A stretch of 64,000 bases of DNA, from contig NZ_CP125098.1 of the NCBI RefSeq assembly GCF_030020805.1, positions 1,096,001 through 1,160,000 of the forward strand. Direction: 5' to 3'. The notes beneath the pieces are model-generated. The model was not told the DNA's origin and did no database searches. It was given only the letters and a program-made list of their open reading frames with translations. Numbering within the stretch: the stretch's first letter is position 1; each line of letters opens with the position of its first letter. This DNA comes from Paenibacillus sp. RC67. Its GTDB lineage: Bacteria > Bacillota > Bacilli > Paenibacillales > NBRC-103111. Shown here one piece after another: positions 43,839 to 51,981 of the stretch. Made by a program: the position numbers and the translations under genes.

Positions 43839-43868
43839 AAAAAGGAGGGGCGTTCCCCTCCTTTTTGT
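43839..43868. terminator. Terminator shared by the convergent transporter and IMPDH-like genes
   Basis: AAAAAGGAGGGG and CCCCTCCTTTTT form a perfect 12-bp stem with loop CGTT; both strands end in a T run. Confidence 0.9.
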
Positions 43869-43887
43869 TGTACCAGTTCTATATAAA

Positions 43888-45393
43888 TTAATGACTTTCT
43901 TCCGACAGGCTGCTTTCCTTCAGGATAACATCGTGCGCTCCGCCCTCAACGAGACTTGTCGCCGAGACGAGAGTAATTCTCGCTACACGCTGCAGCTCCT
44001 CGATACTCGTGGCACCGCAGTTGCACATGGTGGATTTGATTTTGCCAATCGTTTTATCCAAGTTTTCCTGCAGGCTGCCGGCATAAGGCACGTACGAATC
44101 AACGCCTTCCTCGAACAAAAGGTTGCTTTTCCCGCCAGTGTCATACCGCTGCCAATTGCGAGCACGATTGGAGCCTTCGCCCCAGAATTCTTTAACAAAA
44201 TTGTTGCCTACTCTCAGCTTGCGCGTAGGGCTTTCATCGAAGCGGGCAAAATACCTTCCCATCATGACAAAGTCGGCCCCCATAGCTAAAGCCAGCGTGA
44301 TGTGATAGTCGTGAACGATACCGCCATCCGAGCATATAGGTACATAAATGCCCGTTTCCTTGAAGTATTGATCTCTCGCTTCCACGACCTCCATGATCGC
44401 TGAGGCTTGTCCGCGGCCGATTCCTTTTTGTTCCCTGGTAATACAAATAGAGCCTCCACCAATGCCAACTTTAACGAAATCAGCTCCGGATTCAACCAGG
44501 TATAGGAACCCTTCACGGTCGACGACATTGCCTGCGCCAATTTTGACGTCAAAATTCGCTTTAACGTATTGCACTGTTTCTCGCTGCCACTCGCTGTATC
44601 CATCAGAAGAGTCGATAACGAGAGCATCCACACCGGCCTCTACAAGAGCAGGAACGCGTTCCATGTAGTCCTTTGTATTGATCCCTGCGCCTACAATATA
44701 GCTTTTGTTTCCGTCCAGCAGCTCAAGAGGATTCTCTTTATGGGCGTCATAGTCTTTGCGGAATACGAGATATTCCAGGTTCTGCTGATCATTCACAATC
44801 GGCAAGCAGTTCAGCTTATGCTCCCAGATCAAATTGTTCGCTTCCGATAGCGAAATGCCGGATTGACCATAAATCAGCGTGGAGAAAGGCGTCATAAATT
44901 CGTGGATTGGCTTCGTCAGGGGGTCGCGGCTGATACGGTAATCACGGCTGGTGACAATACCTAGCAGCTTGCCGCTGGCTGTACCATCCTCTGTAATAGC
45001 CACAGTGGAATGAGAGGTTTTTTCTTTTAAATCTAGCACATCCTGAAGGGTGTGTTGGGGAGTCAAATTGGAGCGGCTAACGACAAAGCCAGCTTTGTAT
45101 CCTTTGACTTTGCGAACCATTTGCGTTTGTTCCTCTATGGATTGGGAGCCGAAGATGAATGAAATGCCTCCGCACCGGGCTAGAGCGATCGCCATCCCAT
45201 GATCGGATACGGCCTGCATGACGGCTGATGAGAATGGAATATTGAGCGATATTGCCGGCTCTTCACCTTCCTTAAACTTCACGAGCGGTGTTTTCAAACG
45301 AACATTTGCCGGTGTGCATTCCTTGGTCGTCAGATTAGGAATTAACAAAAATTCACTGAAGGTGCGGGATGGTTCCAGGTAATACGTGGCCAC
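43888..45393 (-). CDS. IMP dehydrogenase / GMP reductase family protein with CBS pair
   Basis: 501 residues. A TIM barrel carries the catalytic loop [20 protein letters not shown] with the nucleophilic cysteine, interrupted by two CBS units (about residues 95-215: [22 protein letters not shown]). IMPDH makes XMP from IMP and NAD. This branch, beginning [21 protein letters not shown], differs from the main guaB of Firmicutes and may be a paralogue. Start: AAGGAGG is only 1 base from an ATG at 45402 but 10 from an in-frame GTG at 45393, which also fits the family N-terminus, so the GTG is chosen. It is a single-gene unit. Confidence 0.82.
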   Translation of the reverse strand: MATYYLEPSRTFSEFLLIPNLTTKECTPANVRLKTPLVKFKEGEEPAISLNIPFSSAVMQAVSDHGMAIALARCGGISFIFGSQSIEEQTQMVRKVKGYKAGFVVSRSNLTPQHTLQDVLDLKEKTSHSTVAITEDGTASGKLLGIVTSRDYRISRDPLTKPIHEFMTPFSTLIYGQSGISLSEANNLIWEHKLNCLPIVNDQQNLEYLVFRKDYDAHKENPLELLDGNKSYIVGAGINTKDYMERVPALVEAGVDALVIDSSDGYSEWQRETVQYVKANFDVKIGAGNVVDREGFLYLVESGADFVKVGIGGGSICITREQKGIGRGQASAIMEVVEARDQYFKETGIYVPICSDGGIVHDYHITLALAMGADFVMMGRYFARFDESPTRKLRVGNNFVKEFWGEGSNRARNWQRYDTGGKSNLLFEEGVDSYVPYAGSLQENLDKTIGKIKSTMCNCGATSIEELQRVARITLVSATSLVEGGAHDVILKESSLSEESH

Positions 45394-45493
45394 TTCATTC
45401 ATTCCTCCTTGGTTTGTATAAGATATTGAAAGCTGTAGGTAAATTTTTTCAATCTTATCACTGAACCGCATTTTGGGTCAATAAATTTTTTGT

Positions 45494-45522
45494 AAAAAAA
45501 GAAAACAGCCGTTTTCGGCTGT
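45494..45522 (-). terminator. Terminator of the minus-strand two-component operon
   Basis: ACAGCCG-TTTT-CGGCTGT is a perfect 7-bp hairpin that on the minus strand is followed by TTTCTTTTTTT. Confidence 0.8.
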
Positions 45523-45571
45523 GTATAATGTTAAGAAACCTATAAAACTTGAAATATTGCTAGTATACTCC

Positions 45572-45682
45572 AGTGGGGTATGCCCCTCCAGCCGCTGTTG
45601 AAACCCGTGAATGTGATTAGAATTAGTGGTATATTCACGGATTTCAAAGGCGGACGTAAACTCCTCCGATGCATACCCCACT
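45572..45682. repeat. Long nested inverted repeat of unknown nature
   Basis: Outer arms AGTGGGGTATGC (45572-45583) and GCATACCCCACT (45671-45682) are perfect. Inner arms (45598-45612 and 45633-45647) match at 14 of 15 bases around a 20-base loop. CCGC and GCGG between them can also pair. A 67-codon minus-strand frame across it (45478-45681) has a weak likeness to the end of IS3-type transposases (FQQRLEGHTPLEY), so this could be a decayed mobile element. Confidence 0.5.
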
Positions 45683-45766
45683 TACCAATATAGCAAATTT
45701 CACGAAGAAACGGTTCCTTGACAATCTCAAAGCCGATTCCGGCTGTTTAAGCGCTGCTAGAGGTAG

Positions 45767-46459
45767 CTAATTATTGCCTCTTACTTTATGAATGAGATGC
45801 TGCACATTCAAATCGCGAAGCATAGCGGTGACTTCTTTGGACCTTTTTTTGTTAAACTTTTTCAGAATCATATTGATCTGCGTTTTGATGGTGGACAGCT
45901 CGACTTGGCGGTGCTTGGCGACTTCGGCAATTTTCATATCTTTCAATAGAAGCTCTAATATTTCTAGTTCGGTCGGCGTCATTTGGGACAATATGATGGT
46001 GGCTTGGAGCAGGCTTTCTTCATTGCGGCGAATACGTGAAAATTCATTTTTAATTTTGTATGAGAACTCCGGTCTAATTTGAACAATCCCGTTGTACGAA
46101 TTGCGTATGCTGGAGATGATGACCTCGGGAGAGCTGGTTTTGAGCACATAATCGACAGCACCAGTTTCAAAAGCGTTAAATACGGTTTCGTCATCCTCAT
46201 GCACCGTCAGAAAAATAATTTTCATATGAGGGTACTGCATAAGCACCTTCTCAGCCGTAATAATCCCGTCGTTCTTCATATCCATTTCAATATCCATGAC
46301 GACGATATCGGCCTGATGCTCCTGCAAATGCTGTAATACTTGTTTCCCGCTTGAGGCTTGTGCGACAACAATCATATCATCCTCACGGCCGATCAACAGG
46401 CAGAAATGCTCACGCAACACATCCAAATCCTCCGCCACAATAATTCGTATCGGGTTCAT
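45767..46459 (-). CDS. NarL/LuxR-type response regulator
   Basis: 230 residues: receiver domain with AEDLDVL acidic pocket, phosphorylated D56 (VVMDIEMDM) and the lysine in DYVLKTSSPEV, then a LuxR helix-turn-helix (MTPTELEILELLLKDMKIAEVAKHRQVELSTIKTQI, read in parts). ATG at 46459 is preferred; a TTG at 46477 directly abuts the kinase stop, and neither has a strong ribosome site. It is cotranscribed with the kinase upstream. Targets are unknown; the next minus-strand unit is separated by a terminator. Confidence 0.88.
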   Translation of the reverse strand: MNPIRIIVAEDLDVLREHFCLLIGREDDMIVVAQASSGKQVLQHLQEHQADIVVMDIEMDMKNDGIITAEKVLMQYPHMKIIFLTVHEDDETVFNAFETGAVDYVLKTSSPEVIISSIRNSYNGIVQIRPEFSYKIKNEFSRIRRNEESLLQATIILSQMTPTELEILELLLKDMKIAEVAKHRQVELSTIKTQINMILKKFNKKRSKEVTAMLRDLNVQHLIHKVRGNN

Positions 46460-46477
46460 ACGGACACCAACTTTCAA

Positions 46478-47977
46478 TTAGGATTTCAACACGTATAGCG
46501 GAACAATGATTTGAAATGTGCTTCCCTCGCCTGGTTTACTATCGAGATGGATGCGGCCATAATGACCTAACACGATATGCTTGCTGAAGGAAAGTCCGAC
46601 GCCCCAGTTTCTGGTCGTATTCTTGTTCGTATAGAAGGGATCAAAGATCGTTTCTTGAAGCTCTGGTTCGATACCGGGACCTTCGTCGATGATTTGGATA
46701 ATGACCCAGTTTTCCTCTACATAGCTATTAAGCAGCACGACGCCTCCAATATCTTCGTTAATGGCTTCGATAGCGTTAATCAATAAGTTGTACAAAGCTT
46801 CCGACAAATGCTCCAAATCCGCCAGTACCATACAGTCGCTGTCAGGAATGTCGGCCTGTAGATCAACATGCTCGGGGATCACCTTCAATCGTTCCAATGT
46901 CAGTTCTACAAGGGTCTGAACGGCAACGGGTCTTAGATGAAGCTGATTGGTCTTGAATGAATCGTAGAGCTGATCCAGTCTCCCGAGCGTCTGGGTTACA
47001 ATATCGCCCGCTTTGGTAAGCGGTTGCATAGGATCGTTAGGTTGAAGCGCTCCTTGAGCCGCACCTTGCTCTTTGGCCTGCTGAATAAGCAGTTGGATCA
47101 TGAGCAGTTGATTCTTGATGGCATGCGTAAATACTCGCGCTCCCATGTTGGCTGTGTTCAGCTTGCGCTGAAGCTGCAGATCGCTTTTGCCCATCATTTT
47201 CTCCACTTCGGTATATCGCCAAATCGAAAGGATACTTACAAGCGACAAAATACCGGTAAAACCAATGCTGGCATACCAACCGAATAACGAGAGAGGGGGA
47301 TTGAAATTGGAAAAGTCTGAATAAAGCACATAGTAGGTTCGTACGTCGAATACCTGCAGCGGTCCCATAAACCCGAGGTAAAAATAAAATAGCACCAGGG
47401 AAACAACGCCATACAAAATATGCTTGCTTTGCTTTTTGACCCAGGGGATCGTCATTTTACGATACTTGCCGATCATAAGCGCCAAGGCTACAAGAAGTGA
47501 GACTACGAGCCAACCACGGGTGATCCAACCAATAATATACGTAACGTTGCGATCAAGGACGGAAAGAGCCCATTTATAAATAATCGGATCATAAAAGATA
47601 ATGTTAGCAATGGGAAGCAGGGTGTTAAGGGCAAAAATTTTCCATAACTGCTTAAAGGGGCGGTAGTAGAAAAGCGAAACGGAAAGCCCGATTAGACTGA
47701 AGACAAACAAAGACCTGCCTATTGTGATCATGCGGCTGATGCCTTCGATCTTGATAGGCAAAACCAGCAAAAAATTACGGATACTGTCATTGAAGAACAG
47801 CACAATATTAACCTTATAATAAAATCCGCCGTATTTAGCTATGAACAGGATCAATCCAGCCATACTAAGAAACCAGCCGACCAGAACAAAGCCCATCCAG
47901 TATGCAGAAGGATTATGCGACTTGGTAATAAACAGAACGATCGCAGCAATCATGAGCACAATAAGTAGAATAGTCAT
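46478..47977 (-). CDS. Multi-pass membrane sensor histidine kinase
   Basis: 499 residues. The N-terminal 255 residues contain about eight hydrophobic helices and no large external loop, so it may sense within the membrane. The cytoplasmic part has an unusual phosphorylation region (TANMGARVFTHAIKNQLLMI with candidate H in FTHAIKNQ) and a HATPase_c domain (EALYNLLINAIEA, DEGPGI, NWGVGLSFSK). It adjoins the LuxR-type regulator without a gap. The stimulus is unknown. A cluster of DnaA-box-like sites lies just upstream. Confidence 0.87.
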   Translation of the reverse strand: MTILLIVLMIAAIVLFITKSHNPSAYWMGFVLVGWFLSMAGLILFIAKYGGFYYKVNIVLFFNDSIRNFLLVLPIKIEGISRMITIGRSLFVFSLIGLSVSLFYYRPFKQLWKIFALNTLLPIANIIFYDPIIYKWALSVLDRNVTYIIGWITRGWLVVSLLVALALMIGKYRKMTIPWVKKQSKHILYGVVSLVLFYFYLGFMGPLQVFDVRTYYVLYSDFSNFNPPLSLFGWYASIGFTGILSLVSILSIWRYTEVEKMMGKSDLQLQRKLNTANMGARVFTHAIKNQLLMIQLLIQQAKEQGAAQGALQPNDPMQPLTKAGDIVTQTLGRLDQLYDSFKTNQLHLRPVAVQTLVELTLERLKVIPEHVDLQADIPDSDCMVLADLEHLSEALYNLLINAIEAINEDIGGVVLLNSYVEENWVIIQIIDEGPGIEPELQETIFDPFYTNKNTTRNWGVGLSFSKHIVLGHYGRIHLDSKPGEGSTFQIIVPLYVLKS

Positions 47978-48140
47978 ACAATCACCCTCGTGAGGAAGTA
48001 CACCTATTTTAACATAAATAGCGATGTCATTCGCGTTTTTTCGACATCATCTCCGATGCCTGTGTACAGCAAAATTTAGCTTTTCAAATGAGGTGGTTTT
48101 GTAATATAATGATACCTCGTCTGTATCGAGGAAAAGATGG

Positions 48141-48255
48141 TTATCAACAATATTATCCACATTATCAACAGCATCCAAAGCTAAGCTGTGCATAAATCGG
48201 AGTTTACTTATAAACATATCCACAGTGTGGGTTATCCCCAACTTTTTCATCCACA
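48141..48255. promoter_or_regulatory. Cluster of seven DnaA-box-like sites
   Basis: One perfect DnaA box TTATCCACA (48153-48161) and six one-mismatch sites: TTATCAACA at 48141 and 48162, TGTGCATAA (reverse) at 48187, ATATCCACA at 48216, TTATCCCCA at 48232, TCATCCACA at 48247. Three are packed in 30 bases. There is no dnaA, dnaN or rpmH nearby, so this is not the chromosomal origin but could be a DnaA-titrating or regulatory cluster. The stretch 47990-48270 holds no gene I can support. Confidence 0.6.
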
Positions 48256-48269
48256 GGATGGATGCAACA

Positions 48270-48302
48270 AAAAAAGCAGAATGCCGTAGCAATCTGCTTC
48301 TT
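48270..48302 (-). terminator. Terminator of the amidase-GerMN unit
   Basis: On the minus strand AAGCAGA..TGC and GGCA..TCTGCTT pair around a short loop, followed by seven T. Confidence 0.7.
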
Positions 48303-48313
48303 TCGTGGTGCTA

Positions 48314-48889
48314 TTAACGCTTAATAGGATGAGGTAGATCCATATGACCCATTAGCGAGTCAACAGCCTTGCCGTCAACCAAGATATCGATGGATTCCAC
48401 TTCCGGGAATTGAAATAACGTTTTCTGAATCGCTTGCAGCAGCATAGACTCCCCTGGAGCGCCGAGACGCCCTTCGTTGGACATTGTCATGTCCAGTGTG
48501 AGCTTACCTTCCTTAAGGACAGCGGATTTAAATCCAAGCGCTTGAGCCAGAGGAATAAGATTGCTGTTCTCGGGAGCTTTCTTCAAAGTCCAAAGAGAAG
48601 CGGTATACTTGTCCTTATCCTCGTTGTAGTTGATAGTGACTTCCTTCTCAACCAGCTTCTCTGCCTGATCATCCCCGTAATAAGCTTTGATTTGTTTGGT
48701 TAGGGGCTCCTTCTTAGCATTTTGCGGAGCTTCCGAAGGTGTAGGAGTTGGAGTTGCCTGGCTGTTGACAGCAGAGTTCTCGGAGCCTTGAGAGGCTCCT
48801 CCATTGCTTAACGGCTTTTGACCGCATCCGGACAAAACCAATGCAACGGCACCCGTAAGAATCAAACCGCGTACGATATGTTTTTTCAT
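48314..48889 (-). CDS. GerMN-domain lipoprotein
   Basis: 191 residues. The lipoprotein signal ends ALVLSGC, a Ser/Thr/Pro-rich linker follows, then a GerMN (sporulation/spore germination) domain: ITKQ-like strand KQIKAYYGDDQAEKLVEKEV, LIPLAQALGFKSAVLKEGKL, GESMLLQAIQKTLFQFPEV and the closing IDILVDGKAV. GerMN proteins act at the outer membrane face in sporulation or cell-wall assembly. The ATG at 48889 has AAGGCGGTGAT 7 bases upstream; the GTG at 48901 lies inside that site. It follows the amidase gene by 24 bases in the same unit, which fits a role in peptidoglycan handling. Confidence 0.85.
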   Translation of the reverse strand: MKKHIVRGLILTGAVALVLSGCGQKPLSNGGASQGSENSAVNSQATPTPTPSEAPQNAKKEPLTKQIKAYYGDDQAEKLVEKEVTINYNEDKDKYTASLWTLKKAPENSNLIPLAQALGFKSAVLKEGKLTLDMTMSNEGRLGAPGESMLLQAIQKTLFQFPEVESIDILVDGKAVDSLMGHMDLPHPIKR

Positions 48890-48913
48890 TTTAAAAATCA
48901 CCGCCTTTTACCC

Positions 48914-50308
48914 TTACTGAATGTTGAGCTGCTCTTTGATTCCTGCCACGATGGCTTCGGCAACCCGGTTTTGGAATGCTTCATCAAACAGAGTCGCGCT
49001 TTCCTTCGGATTCGACAGGTAACCGATTTCCAACAGCAAAGCGGGCATGTTTGTTATTTTTACCACGCGGAACGCTTCTTGACGCACTCCACGGTCCGGC
49101 AATCCGGTTGCAGCGGCCAAATGATTGTGCATGATATTAGCAAACTCAACACTGTCCGACTTGTAATAATACGTTTCCGTTCCTGTTGAAGTTGCTATAT
49201 AGCTGTTGCCATGAATGGAAACGAAAATGTCGGCGTTCAGGTCATTGGCGAACTTGCCGCGGTCATCGAGCGGAATAAACGTGTCGTCATTGCGCGTCAT
49301 CAAGGGCTGGATTTGCGGCTCTTTTTGGAGCAGGTTGTACACTTTTGTCCCCATCATAAGATTGAATTCTTTCTCAGTGCGGCCATTCGCCGCTTTTGCC
49401 CCTGGATCTTGGTCTCCGTGGCCTGGATCGATGACAACCTTATACTTGGCTTTATTGAGCACACCGACAAGCGAGGATGTGTTCAGTCCGGATTCCCACT
49501 TCAGGTCGATAGAGTCCTTCATATCCAATACGACGCGGACAGAATAGGGATTGTTGTTAAATAAAGAATAGCGAACACTTGATACATAAACGCTGTTAGA
49601 TACAGTATCACCGCTCTTAGACGCTTCATTTTTGTATAAGGACGGGTTCAAAACGGCATTAGGAATATCGATAACAATTCGATTAGGATCACGCAGTGAA
49701 AACATAGTAGGCTGAAGCGCTCCGGAATCTGCTTTAATAAGCAGCTGGGTAGGAGTCATTTCAATCGATTGAATGACAGGCAGCGGATTTCCGTTGGCGT
49801 CGGTAGCAGGCTTGTCCGTTTTATCAGGTTGTCCCGTTGGAGGCAGCACCGTTTCCGTTGTTCCTGTCTTGTCTTTCAAATATACTGCACGGGCTACATC
49901 GTTCCAGTTGACCTCAATGCCCATATTCTCGGCAATAAAGCGAACAGGGAGCAACGTATTTCCATCAATCAACAATGGAGCAGAATCCAAAGGAAGCTTA
50001 GTGCCATTCACAGTTGCTGAAGGCTTGTCGATAACCATTTGTATGTTCATCGAATCCTTGGTAATTGTAACTTGTTGTTGTGCTTGATTCCACGTTACCT
50101 TGGAGCCCAGCTCCTCAGCAATGATGCGTACGGGAACCATGGTCACATCTTTAATAATTCGTGGTGCAACCTCGGGATTCAATTGCTTCCCATTAAAATA
50201 TAAAGGTATGCCTACGGCCGAACCTTGAGGAGCGGCAGATGCGAAGGCAGGGATCAGCAGGGCGATAAGCAGCAGCGATAATAATGTAGTAACTAACCTT
50301 AACTTCAT
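48914..50308 (-). CDS. N-acetylmuramoyl-L-alanine amidase with stalk and AMIN domains
   Basis: 464 residues, exported. A signal peptide (1-25, ending ASA) is followed by a copper-amine-oxidase N-type stalk domain (IPLYFNGKQLNPEVAPRI...VPVRIIAEELG, then LLPVRFIAENMG), an AMIN domain (about 170-285, RIVIDIPNAVLNP) and a C-terminal Amidase_3 domain with zinc ligands in VVIDPGHGDQDPGA and E-K-E-F, SIHGNS, and the catalytic Glu in LLLEIGYLSN. It splits the bond between MurNAc and L-Ala in peptidoglycan. AGAGGTGA precedes the ATG. The stalk-AMIN-amidase layout is common in Paenibacillaceae. Its partner gene downstream encodes a GerMN lipoprotein. Confidence 0.92.
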   Translation of the reverse strand: MKLRLVTTLLSLLLIALLIPAFASAAPQGSAVGIPLYFNGKQLNPEVAPRIIKDVTMVPVRIIAEELGSKVTWNQAQQQVTITKDSMNIQMVIDKPSATVNGTKLPLDSAPLLIDGNTLLPVRFIAENMGIEVNWNDVARAVYLKDKTGTTETVLPPTGQPDKTDKPATDANGNPLPVIQSIEMTPTQLLIKADSGALQPTMFSLRDPNRIVIDIPNAVLNPSLYKNEASKSGDTVSNSVYVSSVRYSLFNNNPYSVRVVLDMKDSIDLKWESGLNTSSLVGVLNKAKYKVVIDPGHGDQDPGAKAANGRTEKEFNLMMGTKVYNLLQKEPQIQPLMTRNDDTFIPLDDRGKFANDLNADIFVSIHGNSYIATSTGTETYYYKSDSVEFANIMHNHLAAATGLPDRGVRQEAFRVVKITNMPALLLEIGYLSNPKESATLFDEAFQNRVAEAIVAGIKEQLNIQ

Positions 50309-50654
50309 TGTTCACCTCTAAAAAATAATCGTTGTAAGGAACCCGTTGGGAGGGGGACAGCATTTCCTTCGTTGTCAGCGCTCTCCGCAAAAACCAGTAA
50401 ATATGTAGACACTATAACCCCCTTTTCGACAGAGTACATGTTATTAGACTCATGCCTATGCGAAATGTTGCATTTTTCCAAGGCCTATTTCTTAGATTGG
50501 GTCTATGGACGCAGTAACGTGCTGCTGTATGGTTTGGGTGGATGTGAACTGAATTGAAGGTTTTTTGATAAGTGAAAGCCGTTCAGGAAATAAATGTTAA
50601 ATATCAATTAACTTTAGTGTATACTAGAAGATAAAACTAATTGGAGTGAAGGTA

Positions 50655-50705
50655 ATGAGTCTAGAGGAGAAATTCATACAAGATTTATCGAACAAAGGAT
50701 ATTAA
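50655..50705 (+). CDS. Possible leader peptide (16 codons)
   Basis: MSLEEKFIQDLSNKGY, preceded by GGAGTGAAGG. It ends two bases before a terminator hairpin and 71 bases before the metallophosphoesterase start. It could be a leader peptide of an attenuator or the remnant of a longer gene. There are no runs of one amino acid that would point to a specific signal. Confidence 0.35.
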   Translation: MSLEEKFIQDLSNKGY

Positions 50706-50738
50706 GACATCAGGTTTAAGTGAACTTGATGTTTTTTA
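50706..50738 (+). terminator. Terminator/attenuator before the metallophosphoesterase gene
   Basis: ACATCAGGTT (50707-50716) and AACTTGATGT (50723-50732) form a 10-bp stem with one G-T pair and a 6-base loop, followed by T residues. Confidence 0.6.
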
Positions 50739-50776
50739 TTATTCTAAGTTGGAGGAAAGCTTTGGAGGTGGATATT

Positions 50777-51463
50777 ATGTATATCACAGGGGACATACAT
50801 GGGTACGGTGATATAAGTAAATTAAATTCCAAACAATTTCGTCAGAGCAGAAACTTAACTAAAGAGGATTTTGTGTTAATTGCAGGAGACTTTGGACTGG
50901 TATGGGATAATCAAAATGACGAGATATACTGGCGTAAATGGTTACTAAATAAGAATTTTACAACTCTTTTCATTGATGGAAACCATGAGAATTTTGATTT
51001 GCTTGAAAGCTATCCGGTGGACAACTGGAATGGTGGGAAAGTACACGTAATTAACGAGAGTATTATGCATTTGATGAGAGGGCAGGTATTTACAATCAAT
51101 GGATTTAAGTTCTTCACATTTGGAGGGGCTCGATCTCATGATAAAGAATTTAGGAAAGAGAACATCAACTGGTGGGCAAGAGAAATGCCAAGTAATGAAG
51201 AATATTTAGAAGGACTAAGGAATCTAGAAAAGCACGATTGGAATGTAGATTTTGTTGTAACTCATACTTGCCCAGCATCTACAATTGAGTTACTTAGGCA
51301 AGACTTAAGCTTAAACATTGAAATAGATGAGTTGAATACATATTTAGACAATATTAAAGAACGATTAAACTACAAATGCTGGTATTTCGGTCATTTTCAT
51401 AATGATATTAAATTGCCAAACAATCAAACTTTAATTTTTAATAGAGTAGAAGAGCTAATTTAA
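50777..51463 (+). CDS. Calcineurin-like metallophosphoesterase
   Basis: 228 residues with all blocks of the family: G-D6-I-H8-G, LIAGDFGLVWD, GNHENFD, VVTHTCPAS and YFGHFHND, which bind two metal ions. Substrates in the family range from phosphoproteins to nucleotides; nothing here decides. The sequence is richer in A+T than its neighbours and has phage- or plasmid-like relatives in style, so recent acquisition is possible. GGAGGTGGAT precedes the ATG at 50777; the frame is open 19 codons further upstream, through the hairpin, and that part is rejected. No partner genes are adjacent. Confidence 0.85.
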   Translation: MYITGDIHGYGDISKLNSKQFRQSRNLTKEDFVLIAGDFGLVWDNQNDEIYWRKWLLNKNFTTLFIDGNHENFDLLESYPVDNWNGGKVHVINESIMHLMRGQVFTINGFKFFTFGGARSHDKEFRKENINWWAREMPSNEEYLEGLRNLEKHDWNVDFVVTHTCPASTIELLRQDLSLNIEIDELNTYLDNIKERLNYKCWYFGHFHNDIKLPNNQTLIFNRVEELI

Positions 51464-51686
51464 TATTCTTATATACATGACATCTAGGGTGCTGGTTGTA
51501 ACACCACTCAGCATAATTATAAATCTTATCTTGCTCTCTTTCTCTTAAATCACTATTTCTATGGGCTTTGACAAGCCTTTCTCTTAAAAAGATTAATAAA
51601 GAATAGATTGAATCATCTCTCTGAATAAACTGGAACCTTAGATCATAAAACAATTCAAGTGCAATTCTTCTCCAAGAACAATGTTA
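51438..51686 (-). pseudogene. Possible remnant of a small conserved protein (C-terminal fragment)
   Basis: In the minus strand an open stretch reads CSWRRIALELFYDLRFQF, then LRERLVKAHRN, then IYNYAEWCYNQHP. The ending IYxxAEWCxxQ recalls the C-termini of small uncharacterised DUF7674-like proteins. An in-frame stop lies just upstream of the first segment and no start signal is present, so it is at best a truncated relic. The rest of 51690-51910 shows nothing I can name. Confidence 0.3.
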
Positions 51687-51915
51687 ATAACCTCCTATTT
51701 AAAGGCCTCACAAGATTGTCTGTTTGATACGACTTCCTTGGGTTAATGTTTATCTATTTGAGGACCTTATTTGAATGGATGTTGCGAAAAGACGAGGAGA
51801 GTTATAAACAAGTTAGTAAGAGAATATAACAGCATTAATAACACGAGCTTTGAATACTAAGTACTTACAATGAACTGAATAATAAAGTGTAATTCCCTTT
51901 TTACCGTACAAATTT

Positions 51916-51963
51916 TAAAAAGCCTATCTTCGTCAGGGGAATACCCTTCAGGAGATAGGCCTT
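51916..51963 (-). terminator. Terminator of the beta-helix protein gene
   Basis: AGCCTATCT (51921-51929) and AGATAGGCC on the other side, with CAGGGG/CCCTTCAGG paired inside, followed by TTTTTAAAATTT on the minus strand. Confidence 0.7.
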
Positions 51964-51981
51964 ATTTCGTGTTACAACCGA

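Noticed and set aside
45478-45681. 67-codon frame as a real transposase gene
   Set aside because: Likeness to IS3-type C-termini is limited to about 15 residues and coincides with a palindrome, so I list only the inverted repeat.
48141-48255. Chromosomal origin of replication
   Set aside because: DnaA boxes are present but dnaA, dnaN, rpmH or other origin genes are not, so oriC is unlikely.
48047-48292. 81-codon minus-strand frame
   Set aside because: It lies across the DnaA-box cluster and the terminator; the Val-Asp-Asn repeats in it come from the repeated TTATCAACA boxes.
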